From Magicicada septendecula (taxonomy: Eukaryota; Arthropoda; Insecta; Hemiptera; Cicadidae), in contig CM068375.1 of NCBI GenBank assembly GCA_034769895.1, positions 254,489,542-254,553,541 on the forward strand: a DNA stretch of 64,000 nt, written 5' to 3'. Of this stretch, positions 59,470-64,000 are shown piece after piece. Position numbers and translations under genes: made by a program. The stretch's first letter is position 1; the number at the start of each line of letters is the position of its first letter. Under the pieces are notes generated by a model. That model saw only the letters and a list, made by a program, of their open reading frames with translations, made no database searches and was not told the origin of the DNA.

Positions 59470-60695
59470 TGTTAAGTTATTTTACTATTATTGACATAAA
59501 TAATAATTAATACTTAATATGGAATTGTCAAAATTTATGTAATTTGCATAATAAATCTCATAACCGGAATAACACGTGCTCAGCTCAGTTACATGCATTA
59601 GGCTTTTGGTCCAGAATTTCGTTAAGCAGACAGAGGCAGAGGTTGTTGGGTACTGAAATAATGTGGTACACACATTAGTATAACGAACTTGATTGTATTT
59701 AGTAAATTTTGTTATAACTTGATACATAGACATTCATTAATAATTTTCGAATTTCAAAATGGTGGCGATGTCCTTCCGCACTTGACCTCGGTTCAAGGTT
59801 ACGTACATAGATTTTCTTATTTGATTACCATTATTTCTTTCAGTTTCGTTACTGCTAGCATTTAAGAAATTTCTTGTTTTCTTTATATTTTAATGACACT
59901 AACAACTTAGGTACTTCACAAACCAACACCTCATGTTATATTTAAGTTGATCAACGTAATCACACACTCTCCCTCTCTCTCTCTCACTGAAAATTTACAC
60001 ATGTTTGTTTAAAATATGTTTTGAGCTCATTAAATAAAATTCTGAATTTAGAAAATAATTTGAATAGGGGCTTTCCTGTAATTGATGTGGTGTAGACTCC
60101 TCTCCATGGCGATCTGGCAGGTGGTCGGCCGAATTTCGTGCTGTTTTGTCCACTGACTCTATTTGAAATTCATTTTTAAATTATTCACTGACTCGAGTGT
60201 AGTTACTGTTAAATCTTTTGTTAATAACTATTGCATGTTGTTTAGTAAATATTACATATTTGGCAAAATTTTGACCACTGCACTGTGGCGAGCGTATATG
60301 CTCGGTGACTGCTGTTGCTGAACTGGGGTGGAAACAGACACAATTATTATGCAAATTGGTTGTGGTTGACGTCATTGTCTATTGTTCTTTTCGCTACCGC
60401 CCGGTTTAATACGAAATGGTTTTTATCTCGTCATTGTTTTTGGTGACGATTTGTTACAGTGGACCAATAGAAAGTCAGTATTGTCAATTTTTAGCACCTA
60501 AAACTGCCATCACCGTTGTTTAACTCTGCTCGTACGCCGCTGACCTTGGATAGGCTCCCCTCTGGTGAATTTACATATCACTGGGACTTTATGCAAAACT
60601 AACCTTGCCTGATTAAACTTTATGATTCTAATAAGATTTACAATAAAAATACCCCTACATACCATTATTCAGATACAGACAATTTTGTAGTTACA
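59470..60695 (-). repeat. D 5' LTR
   Basis: 1226 bp, uninterrupted, paired with the split left LTR; followed by GTCC and the resumed C leader. Confidence 0.9.
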
Positions 60696-60974
60696 GTCCC
60701 CAGTACATTCGCTACGGACCCAAACATCGTGAATTACATCGCCGTGCGAGGACACAGTGGTAAGAAACACAGACACATTTTTATACTCAGACACACTTGT
60801 TATATTTTACAGAGGCACGAGAGCTACACAGAACTACCGTTATATAATAAATTGGCTTCCATCGCGGGGCATGAAGGAGGCAGGACATCCAATATATAAT
60901 AAATTGGCGCCCAACGTGGGGCTTGAAAAAAGGAAGATACGAAGTTCTAGCGGCAGTCACGAAAGGAGATCAGG
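60696..60974 (+). other. C unit 4 leader, right part
   Basis: Carries GTAAGAAACACAG...ATTTTACAG (about 60760-60812) with intron-like ends, a degenerate ATAATAAATTGG box, and the intact second primer-like site. Confidence 0.65.
60905..60922 (+). promoter_or_regulatory. Second primer-like site in C leader, matching tRNA-Lys(CUU)
   Basis: TGGCGCCCAACGTGGGGC is the exact complement of the 3' end of tRNA-Lys(CUU), as in several type D retroviruses. It lies about 270 nt downstream of the LTR end once D is removed, not next to the LTR as a working site should. Confidence 0.65.
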
Positions 60975-62899
60975 ATGCACACAAGAGGTTTATCGAAAAA
61001 GTTGGCGAAGGAGAAAGAGATAGAAGAAAATAGAGGGGAAGAAGAGGAAGGAACATCGATTGAAGAAGTGGAGACAGCAATAACCACCACAGAACCAACC
61101 CAAGACGAAGAAATGGAACCACAGGCTGGAGATAGGGAGGAAGCCAGAGGAGGAATGGATTTACAAAAATTATGGGAATTGATTAACGAAAATTTTAAGA
61201 AAAAAAGGAAGAAACCAATCAAAATTTTAAGAAACAGGAGGATAATTTTCAGAAGCAGAAGGAAGAACTGAGACAAACCATTAACCAAAATAACGAAACC
61301 CTCCAACAACAGCTGAAGGAAATCAACGAAATAACCAAGGAAGAGATGAAACAGCAGGTGATCCAACTATTAAGGGAGTATCGAGAAGAAACCATGCAAC
61401 AGATCACTGAAGCTAATGAAAAATTAGAGGAGACGTTGGAGAAACTAGAGAAAACCAATGAGAATGTTTCTGAAATTCATGAGGAAGTGCTCAATAAAAT
61501 GAACCATATCGAAGGAGAAAATAAAAGGAAAATTGAGGAAGGTCATGAAGAAACAGTCAGAAGATGTGCCCAGATGGACCAGGACATACATCAAGTCCGG
61601 GAAGAAAACCAGAAGGAGGTAGCAGCTGTACGAACAGACTTGGGGGAACAAATGGAAAGAGTTTACAGCAATTTAAATAAAATAGACAGCAAAGTAGACA
61701 AAAACCAACAAAGGATTGACGATATGCACAGAATAGAAGAATCATTACGGGAAGAAGTGGACGCCTGGCGTGACCGACCATGTAACAATAATCATGTCAT
61801 GAACACGGACAACAGAGATACTATTAACTTCCGTAATTATAAAAGGAACCCTATTGAGTTCTTGAAGAGGGTGGAAGAGTTAATCATCAAAAATCGAGAG
61901 ACTCGATGGACTACAATAAGAGGAATGCTGGACGAAATGTTCAAGGAGACTTACGACAACTGGTGGATTGCCACCCGACCAGACATCCAAAGCATTCAAG
62001 AGTTTAAGATCCAGTTCAAGGCTAAATACTGGTCGGAATCGACTCAGAACATGGTCCGCAATAACCTAAGCAACGGGAGGTATGAAAATCAAAATGGACA
62101 ATCTCTCACCTCCTACTTCTTGGGAAAAATCTGCATGGCCAGGAATTTGGAACCACGTATATCAGAAGAGTGTCTTGTAATACAGTTATCTTACCACTAC
62201 GACGACGCCATCCAAAAAGCACGGATGTACAGCCAGGTAAAGACCATCCAAGACATGGCTAGCTTATTGGAAAGCCATGAGCACGAGTGGCAGTACAGAA
62301 AAAATAGAGTGTCCAGTTTCAGGAATAATAGAACCAATGATGGACAATTATCACCAAACCAACAGGGAGATAATAAACCACCGGTAAACAACCCTAACAA
62401 TTATCAAGGGAACCCACGGGGCAATAATGGGCCCAGAAATTTTAACAGAAATGGAAACAATAATAATAACAACTTCAGGAACAACTACAGGGGTAACTGC
62501 CCATCGAATGGTTACAACAACAATTATCGCCCTGGAAACAATAACAATAACCATAACAATAATCAAGGATACCGGCCACAGGTAAACTACATGAGGGGAC
62601 AAAGACAACGGAGTCCAGGAAGAAACTATCGCCCATCTGACTATCGACAAACGTACTCTAACCAGGTACCCGATACAAGAAGCCACCCCTTCGAAGAAAA
62701 TCACAGGAACAGCGTAGAGGACAGGAACAATCGACAGGAGCCGAACGCTAACCAAAACAATAATAGCAATGAGAATTCTGGTGTTGCATTACCGCATAAT
62801 CAAGCGAGTAATGACGGAGAACCTCGAATATATCGGATAAACCATATTTTAGCAGAGGACCAGGATGAAATACCCTACCCAGACAGATGGAATGCATAG
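60975..62899 (+). CDS. gag: C unit 4 Gag (best copy), with one frame change at an A7 run
   Basis: ATG at 60975. The first frame gives 98 residues (acidic, Glu-rich) and stops at 61271; the rest lies in the -1 frame from the A7 run at 61200-61206 to the TAG at 62897-62899. The second part (517 residues from its first Met at 61346) has a long Glu/Lys/Asn coiled coil, then a capsid-like region with KYWSESTQ, LTSYFLGK and MARNLEP related to B2 Gag. It ends in a very Asn-rich, Arg/Gly-containing tail finishing DRWNA. There is no zinc finger. Particle-forming Gag for the pol-less element is the likely role. Whether the frame change is programmed or a shared lesion is open. Confidence 0.78.
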
Positions 62900-64000
62900 A
62901 AAAACACTGAAAGGGGACTGATTTCATGATAACCTACCTAAGTAATTTAAAATAAAAAGAAAATAATAATACAAGCAGATGAGGATGCTGATAAATAATA
63001 ATGAAAAAATATATATAAAAAATGAATTTCAAAATTCAAAAAAGTTATGTAAGAACAGCTTACACAGATATTTCGAGAATATTTTAGACCAATCATAAAA
63101 TGGAGAAATAAAATTACCAAGGATCCACATAAAGTAAGAAACACTAACTTACTATAATCTTTGAATAAAAACTGATAATAAGGGAGTGAAGTTACAAAAC
63201 ATTCCTAAACAGAACAAGATTAAGTTACAATAATCTTTAGCCAAAATATGAGGCACAAAAAAGCAGAACATACTATAAAGGAATAAGCTACAAAAATTCC
63301 TAACTAGTAAGAAACACTAACTTACTATGATATTCAAAAAGTTATGAAAAAAAAAGTATCAATCAAAATGACCAACTTTTATTACTATTTAGAAAGAAAT
63401 GGGAAGTAAGATTAAGAAAACCAATGATCAAAAAACGAAACAAATAAAATGAACATTCTAAGAGTTGTAATATGAATTGAGATGAAACAAAAAGTAATTA
63501 AAAATGAATAAAAATGTGAATTGTATCAATAAAAAGCAATGCTTCAAGTATTATCAAGTAGTATCTATAAAGAAAGATGAAAAAATATATGACTTGAACT
63601 GAGCAATAATGAAGTACAAAGGTAAAAGATTCCCAACAAATGTTATGATTATTATTATTATGTTGAGTCACGAGATGACTGTATTTAAGATTCATTAATT
63701 GAGATTGACTGTTGAATAAGCCCAGCAATCATTTTACTGAGCAGGGATGATGTTCCCCTGATCTCAGAATAAGAGTAGTTTTGAACGACGGAGTTAGGTA
63801 AGCCAATAGAGCCCATCCGAATCGATTGCAACTACAAAGTAAAGTTAGTTAGGGAAAATAAGATTTATAGGGAACAATAAGTATGTATAAAAAATGCTAA
63901 AGGATATTATGTTTGAATAAATATATTATGTGGAGAGTAAAAAATAAATAAAAGGTAATTAACATGGAAGGAGAAGGAGTAATAAACCGAAAGTGATTAA
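62900..64000 (+). other. C unit 4 non-coding tail, running off the window
   Basis: Matches the tails of units 2 and 3 up to about 63871. It then lacks about 250 bp present there and resumes at CAATAAGTATG. No gene. Confidence 0.75.

Larger units (their letters stand above)
46363..60695 (-). mobile_element. D, pol-less minus-strand LTR element (interrupted by A2)
   Basis: Flanked by GTCC (46359-46362 and 60696-60699). The minus orientation is shown by the primer site next to the right LTR and by the G5 tract next to the left LTR. The internal region (56427-59469) is 3.0 kb and encodes only a decayed Gag-like protein. LTRs differ at about half a dozen positions by eye, so it is fairly young. 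It shares 3' UTR blocks and a polypurine hairpin with family B. Confidence 0.88.
11902..64000 (+). mobile_element. Family C tandem array (four units sharing LTRs, with nested insertions)
   Basis: After removing the B2, B3, D and A2 insertions, the plus strand reads: tail of unit 1, LTR 1, unit 2, LTR 2, unit 3, LTR 3, unit 4. Each LTR is 1749 bp, with perfect inverted ends TGTTTA...TAAACA. Each unit has a leader, one gag and about 2.3 kb of non-coding tail, and no pol. Because neighbours share a single LTR this is a true head-to-tail array, not separate insertions. It runs off the right edge; unit 1 begins to the left of B1. Confidence 0.85.

Overview
This is eukaryotic, AT-rich, non-genic DNA made almost entirely of nested LTR retrotransposons of the Ty3/Gypsy type. 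Primer sites matching metazoan lysine and initiator-methionine tRNAs, and the style of the Gag and Pol proteins, suggest an animal, most likely an arthropod (probably an insect). That assignment is inference. I found no host gene, rRNA, tRNA, CRISPR array or bacterial feature.

Four families are named A to D here. A is a Gag-Pol element with 1.33-1.37 kb LTRs. Copy A1 lies on the minus strand (576-9518) and copy A2 on the plus strand (47497-56328). B has 1.18-1.20 kb LTRs starting TGTAGCG and a long structured 3' UTR. B1 is a 3' fragment (9519-11901). B2 is full length with intact gag and pol (12438-24068). B3 has no pol and encodes one Gag-like protein (32871-40236). C is a pol-less element with 1749-bp LTRs, present as a head-to-tail array of four units from 11902 to the window end. 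D is a pol-less minus-strand element (46363-60695) related to B in its 3' UTR and in its protein.

Layout from left to right: leader of an off-window A copy; shared A LTR; A1 body; A LTR; B1 3' end; tail of C unit 1; C LTR 1, split by B2; C unit 2; C LTR 2; C unit 3, whose leader is split by B3; C LTR 3; leader of C unit 4, split by D, whose left LTR is itself split by A2; C unit 4 gag and tail. Four insertions have 4-bp target duplications that rejoin the broken host repeat exactly: B2 TTGT, B3 ACGT, D GTCC and A2 TAAC. The order of events reads as C array first, then the B elements and D, then A.

B2 is the only element with an uninterrupted Gag and a complete protease, reverse transcriptase, RNase H and integrase. 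It is a candidate source of enzymes for the pol-less B3, C and D elements (inference). The points most worth checking are: a primer site in A that matches the first 14 nt of initiator tRNA-Met; a hairpin abutting the G5 polypurine tract in both B and D; a Gag-like protein in B3 and D with an unfamiliar C-terminal half; a RanBP2-type zinc finger in B2 Gag; and tandem LTR-sharing arrays of both C and A.
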